This document shows, piece after piece, positions 16,629-24,849 of a stretch of 64,000 nt of DNA. Each line of letters opens with the position of its first letter. Positions within the stretch are counted from its first letter, which is position 1. Made by a program: the position numbers and the translations under genes. The stretch spans positions 134,155 through 198,154 of the forward strand of contig JAEWLS010000036.1 of assembly GCA_023457435.1 (NCBI GenBank). The letters run 5' to 3'. This DNA comes from Pseudomonadota bacterium. GTDB lineage: Bacteria; Pseudomonadota; Alphaproteobacteria; Rhizobiales; Rhizobiaceae. The notes below the pieces were generated by a model. The model was not told the origin of the DNA and did no database searches. It saw nothing but the letters and a program-made list of their open reading frames with translations.

Positions 16629-17494
16629 TGAAAATGCGCCACGAAGTGTTCGCCGGATACGAGGGCGATCGGCTGGCGGTCGATGTCTTCGAAGGGGGGG
16701 AGCGGACTGTTCTGTTCCTGCATGGCGGTGGCCAGACCCGACGTGCGTGGGACGGCACCGCCCGCATGGTCGCGCAGCGCGGGATGCGCGCGGTTACGCT
16801 TGATCTGCGCGGCCATGGCGAGAGCGACTGGTCGAAATCCGGCCACTACCGCTTCTCGGACTACGCCGCGGACGTCGCCGCCGTGGTCAGCGTGCTGGCG
16901 GAACGCGACGGCGCGAAGCCGGCGGTGGTCGGAGCTTCGCTCGGAGGCATCGCGGCCCTGACGGCCGAGACGACGGATGGCCCCCTGATCAGCGGGCTGG
17001 TGCTCGTCGACGTGATCTTGCGTATGAACCCCAGCGGCATCCAGCGCATCCAGGGTTTCATGGCGGAGCGCATGGTCGAGGGCTTTGCCACCCTGGACGA
17101 GGCGGCGGCCGCGATCGCGCTGTATCTTCCGAACCGGAAACGCCCGCCCTCGACCGAAGGTCTTCGCAAGAACCTTCGGCTCGACGCCGACGGCCGCTAT
17201 CGCTGGCATTGGGACCCGGCGATGATCGGCGGCCCGAACGCCATCAATAGCAACGCGCGCGATGTGCTCCTGCGCGTCGAGACATTGCTGCCGAAGCTCG
17301 CGATCCCGGTTCTGCTCGTTCGCGGCATGGACTCCGAGGTCGTCGACGAAGACGGCGCGCGCGACTTCATCGGGCGGATTCCGAACGGACGATATGTCGA
17401 CGTGGGTGGCGCCGGCCACATGGTGGCGGGCGACCGCAACGACGCCTTCTGCGACGCGATCCTCGAATTCCTTGGCGAGACGGCTGACGCCTAG
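16628..17494 (+). CDS. Alpha/beta hydrolase 2
   Basis: 288 residues, alpha/beta hydrolase fold with HGGGQT at the oxyanion site, nucleophile elbow VGASLGG (S104), an acid in the RGMDSEVVDE segment and the catalytic histidine in GAGHMVAG. Similar to epoxide-hydrolase/peroxidase-type hydrolases; the substrate cannot be named. The ATG at 16628 overlaps the upstream stop. Its TAG stop overlaps the stop of the convergent YcaQ-like gene as CTAG (17491-17494). Confidence 0.85.
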   Translation: MKMRHEVFAGYEGDRLAVDVFEGGERTVLFLHGGGQTRRAWDGTARMVAQRGMRAVTLDLRGHGESDWSKSGHYRFSDYAADVAAVVSVLAERDGAKPAVVGASLGGIAALTAETTDGPLISGLVLVDVILRMNPSGIQRIQGFMAERMVEGFATLDEAAAAIALYLPNRKRPPSTEGLRKNLRLDADGRYRWHWDPAMIGGPNAINSNARDVLLRVETLLPKLAIPVLLVRGMDSEVVDEDGARDFIGRIPNGRYVDVGGAGHMVAGDRNDAFCDAILEFLGETADA

Positions 17495-18681
17495 CGCAGC
17501 CAATCCGCTGCAAAGGCCGTGGCTTCGAGACGCGCGAAGCGGCGAATGCGGTCGATTTCGGACTGCAGCGCGTTCACCAGCGCCGCCGACATTCGCGTGC
17601 CGAGTTCCGGCCAGAACGCACGGACCTGCAGCGTACCCTTTCCGCGGTCGGCCTTCATGTCCACGCGCCCGAGAATCCGCTCGCCGCGGAGCACTGGAAA
17701 CACATAGTAGCCGTACCTGCGCTTGGCTTCCGGCACGAAGATTTCGATACGGAAGTGAAAGCCGAAGATCCTTTCGGCCCGGCGACGGTCGTGCAGCAGC
17801 GGATCGAACGGGTTCAGGATGCGAAGCCTGCCCGGCGCGGCAGGAGCACTTTCGATCGCGACGTGCGTGCCCGTGAGCGCGTGCGCGACGATCGGCTTGG
17901 CGTCGTCGGCAGGCTGCACCGACAAGGTCTCGACGACCTTCGCGTTGGCGGCAAGCCAACGCTGCACGACATCCGGCGAAATCAGTCCCCAGAAAGCTGC
18001 GATCTCGCCGCGTGTTGCGAAGCCGAGGCGTTCCAGCGCGCTTCGGCATGCCCAGTCGACGAACTCGTCGTGATCGACGCGCTTGGCAAAAGCGTCTGCG
18101 GGGATCACTCGCTCCGCCAGATCGTAGACCTTCTGAAACCCTTCGCGCCTCGATATCGCCAGGTCTCCCGTGTGCCATAGATATTCGAGAGCGGTTTTCG
18201 AAGGGTGCCAATCCCACCAGCCGGTCTTTGGCTTGTCGCCCTCGAAATCGCGCGCGAGCGTCGGCCCGTCGCGTGCGATCCGTTCGAGCACTCGTCGAAT
18301 TTCGTCCTTGAGGCCTTCGGCACCGAACCTGCCGTCCCAACGCGTCGGCAGCCTTTGGCGCTGATACTCGAAGCGGTGGCGCCAATAGGGGTAGAATGCT
18401 GTAGGCAAGACCGCGGCATCGTGCGTCCAGTGCTCGAACAGGCTGCGGTCTTGTTCGACCAGTCGCGAAAGATGCTTCGCGCGATAGCCGGTAGCGCGCG
18501 AGTGCAGGATATGATGGTGGGCCCGTTCGACCGCATTGACGCTGTCGATCTGGACGAAGCCCAGCCGTTCCACAGCCCGATAGAGCGCCGATGGATCTGA
18601 TGCCTTGACCCCCGGCCCCGCGAGGTGGGTGCGATCGATGAGGAATCGCCGCGCAGAGCTGTTTGCTATGGGGATCGACAT
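17491..18681 (-). CDS. YcaQ-family winged-helix DNA glycosylase-like protein
   Basis: 396 residues, AlkZ/YcaQ (DUF1006) family: tandem winged-helix domains and a beta barrel. The conserved catalytic-region motif is FVQIDSVN near residues 41-48, followed by ERAHHHILHSR and HDAAVLPT as in the family. E. coli YcaQ unhooks DNA interstrand crosslinks. The ATG at 18681 gives MSIPIAN just before the conserved region. The frame stays open far upstream over cysE, which is an antisense artefact. Its stop overlaps the convergent hydrolase gene by four bases. Repair is inferred from the family. Confidence 0.85.
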   Translation of the reverse strand: MSIPIANSSARRFLIDRTHLAGPGVKASDPSALYRAVERLGFVQIDSVNAVERAHHHILHSRATGYRAKHLSRLVEQDRSLFEHWTHDAAVLPTAFYPYWRHRFEYQRQRLPTRWDGRFGAEGLKDEIRRVLERIARDGPTLARDFEGDKPKTGWWDWHPSKTALEYLWHTGDLAISRREGFQKVYDLAERVIPADAFAKRVDHDEFVDWACRSALERLGFATRGEIAAFWGLISPDVVQRWLAANAKVVETLSVQPADDAKPIVAHALTGTHVAIESAPAAPGRLRILNPFDPLLHDRRRAERIFGFHFRIEIFVPEAKRRYGYYVFPVLRGERILGRVDMKADRGKGTLQVRAFWPELGTRMSAALVNALQSEIDRIRRFARLEATAFAADWLR

Positions 18682-18912
18682 CCCCGCATCCGACAACGAA
18701 ACGAAGCGTCTTTCCACCCGCTTTCGTCGAGATGCGGGCCTGAACTCGATGCCTCCTGACAGCCCTGGCGGAGGGTCGACAGTGTTGTTGATCACTTCGT
18801 TCAGGAAAATCGGTTTCAGTAGAAGCGAATTCGGGAGTATGCATCGCTCACTGGAAAGCGGTGCTCGGGCATCTATCTGAATCCGTAAGCCGAAACAGCG
18901 GCGGAGAACGTC

Positions 18913-19737
18913 ATGGCCAATCAGAACGCGATGTGGGCGGGCAACGTCCAGCCGGTCGATCCGATCTGGAGCAACGTGCGGGCCGAAGCCGAGGCAGCGG
19001 TCGCCAACGACCCGCTGCTCGCCGCATTCCTCTACTCGACGGTACTCAACCACGATTCGCTGGAAGACGCGGTGATCCACCGCGTGTCGGAACGGCTTGA
19101 CCACCACGATGTCGGCGGGGACCTGATCCGCCAGACGTTTCGTGCGATGCAACGCGCCGTGCCGGAATGGGCGTCCACGGTCCGCGTCGACATCCAGGCC
19201 TATTACGACCGCGATCCGGCATGCGACCGGTTCATCATGCCCGTGCTCTACTTCAAGGGCTTTCACGCCATCCAGACGCATCGGCTCGCACACTGGCTGT
19301 GGACAAGCGGACGGCGCGACTTCGCGCTCTACCTGCAGAGCCGCTCCTCGGCGGTTTTCGGCACCGACATCAACCCGGCGGCCCGCATCGGCCGAGGAAT
19401 CTTCATCGATCACGCCACCGGTGTCGTCATCGGCGAGACCGCGGTGATCGAGGACAACGTGTCGATGCTCCACGGCGTGACGCTTGGCGGTACGGGCAAG
19501 GTCACCGGCGACCGGCACCCGAAGATTCGCCACGGCGTTCTCATCGGTGCCGGGGCGAAGATCCTCGGGAATATCGAGATCGGGCACTGCACGAAGATTG
19601 CCGCCGGTTCGGTGGTGCTGAAGTCCGTCGGACCAAACAAGACGATGGCGGGCGTTCCCGCGCGCGTCGTCGGCGAAGCCGGTTGCGATGAGCCTTCGCG
19701 TGCGATGGACCAGCTCCTAGCGGGGAGCATCGATTAG
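18913..19737 (+). CDS. cysE: Serine O-acetyltransferase
   Basis: 274 residues. An N-terminal helical SATase domain precedes a left-handed beta helix of hexapeptide repeats. The active-site Asp-His pair is D166-H167 in FIDHATG, followed by VIGETAVIEDNVSMLHGVTL and GGTGK. It makes O-acetylserine from serine and acetyl-CoA, the first step of cysteine synthesis, and is normally feedback-inhibited by cysteine. GGAG precedes the ATG. The 231-base upstream region shows no riboswitch that I can recognise. Full length, high confidence. Confidence 0.95.
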   Translation: MANQNAMWAGNVQPVDPIWSNVRAEAEAAVANDPLLAAFLYSTVLNHDSLEDAVIHRVSERLDHHDVGGDLIRQTFRAMQRAVPEWASTVRVDIQAYYDRDPACDRFIMPVLYFKGFHAIQTHRLAHWLWTSGRRDFALYLQSRSSAVFGTDINPAARIGRGIFIDHATGVVIGETAVIEDNVSMLHGVTLGGTGKVTGDRHPKIRHGVLIGAGAKILGNIEIGHCTKIAAGSVVLKSVGPNKTMAGVPARVVGEAGCDEPSRAMDQLLAGSID

Positions 19738-19831
19738 TCGCGGCAACCGGCGCGGGCTTTACACGTTCTGCGACCACATGCCAGAAGCGCGGCCACACGG
19801 CCGCTGCGGCCTCGATGCGGGAGTCGACGAT

Positions 19832-20041
19832 TTGAAGCCGGAAGAGATCAAGAAGCTCGACGCGTACTTCAAGCGCACGTTCAACAATCCTTCGCTGCAA
19901 GTGAAGGCACGTCCGCGCAAGGACGATTCGTGCGAGCTCTATCTCGGTGACGAATTCCTCGGCATCATCTTCAAGGATGATGATGACGGCGAGCTGTCGT
20001 ATAACTTCTCGATGGCCATCCTCGACGTCGACCTGCAGTAG
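19832..20041 (+). CDS. DUF3126 family protein
   Basis: 69 residues, reading LKPEEIKKLDAYFKRTF, then basic KARPRKDD, then ELSYNFSMAILDVDL, which is the DUF3126 family of alphaproteobacteria. The function is unknown. The TTG at 19832 is preferred: family proteins start at (M)KPEEIKKLD, and GGGAG lies eight bases upstream. It lies about 95 bases after cysE and may share its transcript. Its stop abuts the stop of the convergent membrane protein. Confidence 0.85.
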   Translation: MKPEEIKKLDAYFKRTFNNPSLQVKARPRKDDSCELYLGDEFLGIIFKDDDDGELSYNFSMAILDVDLQ

Positions 20042-20776
20042 TCAGCGCGCCGTCCTTATCAGGCCGGAGACAAGAGCACCGACGCCAGCATCGAGCGCTT
20101 TCCAATTCGGCAGGAGCTCCTCCGGAAAGCGATAGGTGAGGCTGAGCTGCTCGCCGAGGTGGACATCACGCTCGCACCCAGCAAGCGACTCGGCAGCCGT
20201 CGCTCCCGTCAGGCAGCGTGCCACGAATGGCGCCTCACCCGGGCGATCGCCGACGATAAGCACCTCGTTGACGTAGCCCGACTCTTTGGTGAAGTCGTAT
20301 CGTCGCAGGCTTGATGGTCCCGCAGAACCCGGCAGCTCGATGAGCTTGCGGTAGATCGGCTCCAGTCGCCCGCTCATGTCGCGCGACATCATCCGATGCT
20401 CGATTGCGACAAAGATGATCTGCTTGCGTGGCGTCCGATTGTTGAATGCCTCTCGATCCGAGTCGGCATAGCCCGTGAACTCCGGCCACTTGGCGTAAAG
20501 GTCCAGGCGTTCTGCATCGCCGTCGCGCCGAGCCTCTTCGAACCGGATCATGTTGCCGCGCACCGACAGCACATTGTTGCCAACGAGGATCTCGTAGCGG
20601 GTGCGGTCCTGCGAGTGTCCGACTGCAGCGATCGAGGCACCCAGCCATTTGCCGCCGAGACTGATCCCGATCGATGCAAGCGCGAGTGCAGCGAAGACGT
20701 AGAATACCTTGACGACGAAGCTGCCGGACGATGGTACGTGCGCCTCGTCGCCGGCGGTTGTCGATGCTGCGCTCAT
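20042..20776 (-). CDS. Single-helix membrane protein, unknown
   Basis: 244 residues: a cytoplasmic N-terminus, one membrane helix (about 20-43: FVVKVFYVFAALALASIGISL) and a periplasmic domain with an RYEILVGNNVLSVRGNMIRFEE segment. I do not recognise a named family beyond rhizobial hypothetical proteins. The ATG at 20776 (MSAAST) is preferred; an alternative ATG at 20839 would add 21 polar residues. Convergent with the DUF3126 gene and divergent from the gamma carbonic anhydrase gene. Confidence 0.7.
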   Translation of the reverse strand: MSAASTTAGDEAHVPSSGSFVVKVFYVFAALALASIGISLGGKWLGASIAAVGHSQDRTRYEILVGNNVLSVRGNMIRFEEARRDGDAERLDLYAKWPEFTGYADSDREAFNNRTPRKQIIFVAIEHRMMSRDMSGRLEPIYRKLIELPGSAGPSSLRRYDFTKESGYVNEVLIVGDRPGEAPFVARCLTGATAAESLAGCERDVHLGEQLSLTYRFPEELLPNWKALDAGVGALVSGLIRTAR

Positions 20777-20880
20777 TGACTCAATCCCGCGCGCCCCGCG
20801 AAATGCGCGGAGCCCATCGTCACCAGCTTCGACAAACATGGTAAATGAAGCGTAACCGCGAAAGCTTCCGAGGAGCATGC

Positions 20881-21408
20881 ATGCCGCTTTATGCCATCGA
20901 GGGGGCGAGCCCGACATTCGAGGATGAGGGGTCGGTGTGGATTGCGCCGGATGCCAGCGTCGTCGGCAGAATCCACATCGGTAGAAATGTCGGGATCTGG
21001 TTTGGCTGCGCGCTGCGCGGCGATAACGAGCAGATAACCATCGGCGACAATTCAAACGTTCAGGAACACACCGTTTTTCATACGGATCCGGGGTTCCCGC
21101 TGACGATCGGTACCGGGTGCACGATCGGACATCGTGCTCTACTGCACGGCTGCACCATCGGCGATGGAAGCCTGGTAGGCATGGGGGCCATTGTCCTCAA
21201 CGGCGCGAGGATCGGCAGGAACTGCCTCGTCGGGGCCGGCGCGCTGGTCACCGAAGGCAAGGAGTTTCCGGACGGCTCGCTCATCATCGGCTCGCCGGCG
21301 AAGGTTGCCCGCGGTCTCGACGAGGCCGACACGGAACGGTTAGGGCGCACGGCCCAGCACTACGTCGCCCTCGCGCGGCGCTTCGCCGCAAGCCTGCATC
21401 CAGTCTGA
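20881..21408 (+). CDS. Gamma-carbonic-anhydrase-like protein
   Basis: 175 residues of left-handed beta helix (hexapeptide repeats). Putative metal histidines H67 (TVFH), H84 (IGH) and H89 (LLHGC) match the gamma-CA/YrdA/PaaY layout. Many bacterial members of this size have not been shown to have carbonic anhydrase activity. ATG start at the second of two adjacent ATGs (GCATGCATG). A 13-bp hairpin follows the stop, probably terminating this gene and the convergent peptidase gene. Confidence 0.88.
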   Translation: MPLYAIEGASPTFEDEGSVWIAPDASVVGRIHIGRNVGIWFGCALRGDNEQITIGDNSNVQEHTVFHTDPGFPLTIGTGCTIGHRALLHGCTIGDGSLVGMGAIVLNGARIGRNCLVGAGALVTEGKEFPDGSLIIGSPAKVARGLDEADTERLGRTAQHYVALARRFAASLHPV

Positions 21409-21414
21409 GAAGGC

Positions 21415-21445
21415 GGAGCCGGCCCTTGGGGAAAGGGCCGGCTCC
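21415..21445. terminator. Bidirectional hairpin between convergent genes
   Basis: GGAGCCGGCCCTT (21415-21427) and AAGGGCCGGCTCC (21433-21445) form a perfect 13-bp stem with a GGGGA loop, just after the carbonic-anhydrase-like gene and downstream of the convergent peptidase gene. There is no T-run on either side, so it may need Rho or act as an mRNA 3' end stabiliser. Confidence 0.7.
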
Positions 21446-21538
21446 TCGAGCCCGGTCGTTGGGGACGGGGAGGGTGGGGACTCGACCGGGTCGTCCCGGA
21501 CGGCGCGAACGCCGCCGTGTCTCCAATCCGTTGCGCGC

Positions 21539-22144
21539 CTAGTTGCGCACGCTGCCGACAAGCATCTGGCGGTCGTCTTCGATCGACACCCAGACGCCGG
21601 AGTTTCGCTCCGACTGCCGCTTGAGAAACTGGTATTCGGTGTCCTGCCACGCGAGAACGCGCGGTTCGAGGTTGTCCAGCACGAAGTCGCCGAGGCTCGT
21701 TCGTGCCGTCAGAACCGCGTGTCCGTCGCCGTTCGGCTGTCGGACTACGGTGATCAGAAGGCTGCCTGCGGGCATTCCGGCCTTCATCAACAGACGGCGC
21801 TTCTCCAGCGCGTAGTCCTCGCAGTCCCCGACACCGTTGACTGGATAGGACCAGCGCTCCTCGACGCCCCAGATCTGCATGTCGGTACGCGGCGTGACGG
21901 TAGCGTTGACGACGTTGTTGATGTCGACGATGCGTGACCAGAGTTCTCGCGTAAGCTCGATCGGTGCGCGCTTCTGCGTAGCCTGGTCGCACTCGGCAGG
22001 CCGCTTCTGGCAGAATTCGTAGTGACCGACAGGCTGCGTCGTGCGCTCGCCGCCGGGCATGAATGGCCCCGCTACAGCTGCCGAACCAAACAGCGTCACG
22101 GATCCCAGCGCCGCAAGCAGCGCCACCCCTCTGTTACGTCCCAT
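21539..22144 (-). CDS. Transglutaminase-like cysteine peptidase (BTLCP family)
   Basis: 201 residues with a signal peptide ending near AAVAG (residue 26). Catalytic triad: C108 in GDCEDYAL, H142 in GDGHAVLT and D157 in FVLDNLE. This is the bacterial transglutaminase-like cysteine proteinase family, which includes the periplasmic protease LapG that releases biofilm adhesins under c-di-GMP control. No LapD-type receptor or adhesin is adjacent, so LapG function is only a possibility; a PilZ protein follows upstream. An unusually AT-rich region precedes it. Confidence 0.87.
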   Translation of the reverse strand: MGRNRGVALLAALGSVTLFGSAAVAGPFMPGGERTTQPVGHYEFCQKRPAECDQATQKRAPIELTRELWSRIVDINNVVNATVTPRTDMQIWGVEERWSYPVNGVGDCEDYALEKRRLLMKAGMPAGSLLITVVRQPNGDGHAVLTARTSLGDFVLDNLEPRVLAWQDTEYQFLKRQSERNSGVWVSIEDDRQMLVGSVRN

Positions 22145-22194
22145 TCCGATGTCTCCCCGTTCTGGGAAGACATTTGCACGCGCGAATTTATTCC

Positions 22195-22290
22195 ACGCGA
22201 AACTTCACAATATAGATTGAAGCAAAACAAGCTATAATACTCGAGCAATTTGAGTAGAATGTAATCTATATTTTCGGCGATATAGATGCA
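22195..22290. promoter_or_regulatory. AT-rich region with inverted repeats upstream of the peptidase gene
   Basis: This 243-base gap holds an AT-rich patch very unlike its surroundings. AATATAGATT (22209-22218) and AATCTATATT (22263-22272) are perfect inverted repeats; TACTC and GAGTA (9-base gap) lie between them, and another TATAGAT follows near 22281. AT-rich repeats like this attract H-NS-like or MucR/Ros-type regulators in rhizobia. The symmetry is observed, the binding protein is speculation. Confidence 0.5.
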
Positions 22291-22387
22291 AAGTTAGCTC
22301 GAATTTTCGCAAAAGGCTGCCGGCCGACGCATGAACGCAAACGACCGGCCAGGGGCCGGTCGCAGCGACTTTCGAAACGTGAGAAGC

Positions 22388-23005
22388 TTACTGGGGACCG
22401 AAGGCGAACTCGGCCTCGAGCGTGTCGGCACGCTGGAGGCTGGCGAATTCGACGGCAACGCCGTCCTCGAAATGACGGACCACGCGCCCGCGCATGGTTC
22501 CGAGAGAGACCTCGGTGCCGAGCGCCGGCTTGACGGCGATCTCAATGCCGGCGCCCGACAGCGACAGATCGATGATGCGGCACTGATACTGCCGTCCGTC
22601 GGGCAGCTTGAGGTGGGTGATCGGATTGCGCGGCGCGATGCGCTCGTGCCGCCGGTCTTCCGGAAGGTCCAGCTCGTGCTTGTTCGCGAGCCAGGTCAAC
22701 TGAGCCGCGAGCTTGTCTCGCTTGCGGTCGGAGGCGACGATGGTCATCGCGAACCCGTCCTCCAGGCGACGGGTGAGGATACCCTCGATGCGGCCTATAT
22801 GGTCGAGATAGGCAATCACGCGCTCGCCGGGAGATCCCATCGAATCGGTGCGAAGCGCGACGTTGCCAGGTGACATGTCGATGACCTGGCAATGATGCTC
22901 GGAACGGTCCTCGAGCATGAAGCGCCCGTAGATCTTGACGCGTACGCGCTGGAAGTTGCGCCGCTCCGCGCGCGAAGAAGAAAGGTCTGGTGCCGCAGAC
23001 GCCAT
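22388..23005 (-). CDS. Tandem PilZ-domain protein
   Basis: 205 residues with two PilZ-like domains. The second has both c-di-GMP motifs intact: RxxxR at R118-R122 (RRHER) and D146-L-S148-L-S-G151. The first keeps R16-R20 (RNFQR), but its second motif is DMSPGN, one residue off the DxSxxG pattern, so it may not bind. A soluble c-di-GMP effector, probably affecting motility or exopolysaccharide. The ATG at 23005 is preferred to upstream TTG. Likely co-transcribed with the PAS gene 78 bases upstream. Confidence 0.87.
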   Translation of the reverse strand: MASAAPDLSSSRAERRNFQRVRVKIYGRFMLEDRSEHHCQVIDMSPGNVALRTDSMGSPGERVIAYLDHIGRIEGILTRRLEDGFAMTIVASDRKRDKLAAQLTWLANKHELDLPEDRRHERIAPRNPITHLKLPDGRQYQCRIIDLSLSGAGIEIAVKPALGTEVSLGTMRGRVVRHFEDGVAVEFASLQRADTLEAEFAFGPQ

Positions 23006-23083
23006 TGCCGCCGATTTCCCAAGCCGCTCGATCGGCCGATTCTTTACCGGGAAATCTATTCGGCGCTCGGTTAACAACTTGTG

Positions 23084-23731
23084 TTATGCCGGTTTGGCGG
23101 GGCTCGGATCTCTTCCGCCATCCAGTACGACCAGATGCCGCACGCGTCGGCCGCCGGCGCTCGCCTCGCCGCGTGCCGGCATCTCCGGCATGAACGAGGG
23201 CACGCGCAGGGCCGGACGGTTGCGCAGGAACGTCGGTTCAAGGTTCGGATCGACGACCCTGAGCGTGTCGACACGGCATTCGACGATCGGGTCGGCGCCC
23301 AGCCAGAATGGTTTTTCGGTGGAGACGATGGATCCGAGCGCGCGCGGGCTGTCGCCGCCCCCTTCGAGCGGTAGCGCGATGAGTTCGAGGCTGGTGTGTC
23401 TGTCGGTGCGGGTGACGGCGTCGACCGTAATGACGACGACGGAATCGCGGTGCAGCGCGTCATGGATCAGCCGCGCGACGACGCGCTGGTCTTTCAGCGC
23501 CCAGAGCGAGTTGAAGGCGAAGCCCTTGAGCTCCCGGCCAAACAGGGCGCAGAGGCGCGTGCCGGCAAGGCGGAAGACGGCTTCGCGGCGCGCGTCGGTC
23601 TCGAGGATGAACGTGTCGGCCAGCATCTTCTTGATGTCGGCCGGCTCGATCTCCGTGCGGCGCGGCGCTGCTCTGCGATCCCTCAGCCTGTTCCAGTACT
23701 GGAACAGGGAAACGGTCCCCTCATGCCTCAT
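23084..23731 (-). CDS. PAS-domain protein (PF07310-like)
   Basis: 215 residues. After FQYWNRLRDRRAAPRRTEI comes the region of the alphaproteobacterial stand-alone PAS family, with ADTFILETDARREAVFRLAGTRLCALFG and KPFWLG. It lacks any output domain; the partner is unknown. Same strand and just upstream of the PilZ gene, as in several rhizobial genomes, so joint signalling is plausible. A GTTAACAACT motif lies about 110 bases upstream and is repeated near the PilZ promoter region. Confidence 0.82.
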   Translation of the reverse strand: MRHEGTVSLFQYWNRLRDRRAAPRRTEIEPADIKKMLADTFILETDARREAVFRLAGTRLCALFGRELKGFAFNSLWALKDQRVVARLIHDALHRDSVVVITVDAVTRTDRHTSLELIALPLEGGGDSPRALGSIVSTEKPFWLGADPIVECRVDTLRVVDPNLEPTFLRNRPALRVPSFMPEMPARGEASAGGRRVRHLVVLDGGRDPSPAKPA

Positions 23732-24052
23732 GGCGCAGTCCCTTCCAAGCCTCGATATGTGCCGCTTTGAGACAGATTCTCCGTTTGCGCGGCCCGGTAT
23801 GGACTGCGTTGCAGAAGGCGTGCCAGTCGGGTGACGAGTTGTTAACGCTCATCGCCCGGATTAGGGTTAACGATTGGTTTCGATTGTCCGGCGCCGTCCG
23901 CCATGAGAGGGTGGCTCATCGAACCGCAGCGCAGGGGACACGGTCGCGACGGTAAGGAGCTCTCGGGGCAGGGTAACTGGGGACTCGACAAGCCGCCCGC
24001 AGGCAACTGCGGGCGGCTTTCCATTTGCCGGCACGCCTGATAGCCGAACGGC
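23732..24052. other. Intergenic region with repeated GTTAAC sites and a possible small RNA
   Basis: This 321-base gap lies between divergent genes (PAS protein and rhomboid) and holds no protein gene I can support. GTTAAC occurs at 23841-23846 and 23866-23871; the second reads TTAACCCT on the minus strand, close to the CtrA half-site TTAACCAT. Toward the rhomboid gene there is a complete terminator hairpin (23990-24019) pointing rightward with no gene before it, which suggests a short plus-strand RNA ending near 24022. No clear promoter for such an RNA was found. Confidence 0.4.
23990..24019 (+). terminator. Orphan intrinsic-type terminator with GNRA loop
   Basis: AAGCCGCCCGCAG (23990-24002), loop GCAA, then CTGCGGGCGGCTT (24007-24019): a perfect 13-bp stem followed by TCC on the plus strand. 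The T-tract is short (three T including the stem end). It ends 33 bases before the rhomboid start codon, so it cannot serve that gene, and the upstream genes run the other way. Confidence 0.65.
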
Positions 24053-24772
24053 ATGAGCGTACCGAGCATCGATCCGCAGGAGCCGCCGCCAGGCCGCGAG
24101 CCGGTCTTCAACATCCCGGCCATCGTCGTCGCCTTCATCGCGCTCTGCGCGGGGCTGCACTTTTTCAGAATGGCCGTGCTGAGCCCAGAGGCAGACATGT
24201 CGCTCCTCCTGCGCTTCGCCTTCTGGCCGATTCGCTACAGCGGCGGATACGATCTCGACGTCTACGCGTTTGTCAGCCCGGTGAGTTATTCGCTCCTTCA
24301 TGGCGACTTGCTGCATCTCGCGGTGAACATGGTGTGGCTCGCCGCCTTCGGTTCGCCGCTGGCGCGACGGCTGGGCGTGCCGCGCTTCATCCTCTTCTGG
24401 ATCGTGACATCGCTCGGCGCCGTCGCGTTGCATTTTGCGGTTTATCCGAACGGGATCGCGCCGCTGGTGGGCGCGTCCGGCGCCATTTCCGGAATGATGG
24501 GAGCCGCCGCACGGTTCGGCTTTCGCATCGACCGCCGCGAAGGGCGCGGCCGGTTCAACGGCCCTGTGTTGCCGATCCCGGTTGTCCTGACCATGCGGCC
24601 GGTGGTCGTCTTCCTGGTCGTATGGATGATCATCAACGTGGTGACCGGGCTCGGCTTCGCGACGCCAGGGGTACAGGGCCAGATAGCGTGGGAGGCCCAT
24701 GTCGGCGGGTTCCTGATCGGCTTCCTTGGCTTGCGCCTGTTCGATCGTAGGATCATGTCTGAACTTGCTTGA
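24053..24772 (+). CDS. Rhomboid family intramembrane serine protease
   Basis: 239 residues with six or so membrane helices. The catalytic serine S142 is in GASGAISG and the catalytic histidine H216 is in WEAHVGGF; the HGDLLHLAVNMVWL helix supplies the conserved oxyanion-region His/Asn. Cleaves membrane proteins within the bilayer; substrates unknown. The ATG at 24053 gives a normal short cytoplasmic N-terminus with a proline run. Monocistronic, with an orphan terminator just upstream. Confidence 0.92.
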   Translation: MSVPSIDPQEPPPGREPVFNIPAIVVAFIALCAGLHFFRMAVLSPEADMSLLLRFAFWPIRYSGGYDLDVYAFVSPVSYSLLHGDLLHLAVNMVWLAAFGSPLARRLGVPRFILFWIVTSLGAVALHFAVYPNGIAPLVGASGAISGMMGAAARFGFRIDRREGRGRFNGPVLPIPVVLTMRPVVVFLVVWMIINVVTGLGFATPGVQGQIAWEAHVGGFLIGFLGLRLFDRRIMSELA

Positions 24773-24849
24773 AACCTGTCCTGAGTGAGCGCACCATGTC
24801 CGCGGGTGTAGTCGGAGGGAGTGCTTCGTAGGCCAACAGGAGGTTCAAC

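Noticed and set aside
18682..19587. Upstream extension of the YcaQ-like frame across cysE
   Set aside because: Antisense to cysE; the conserved family region begins after the ATG at 18681.
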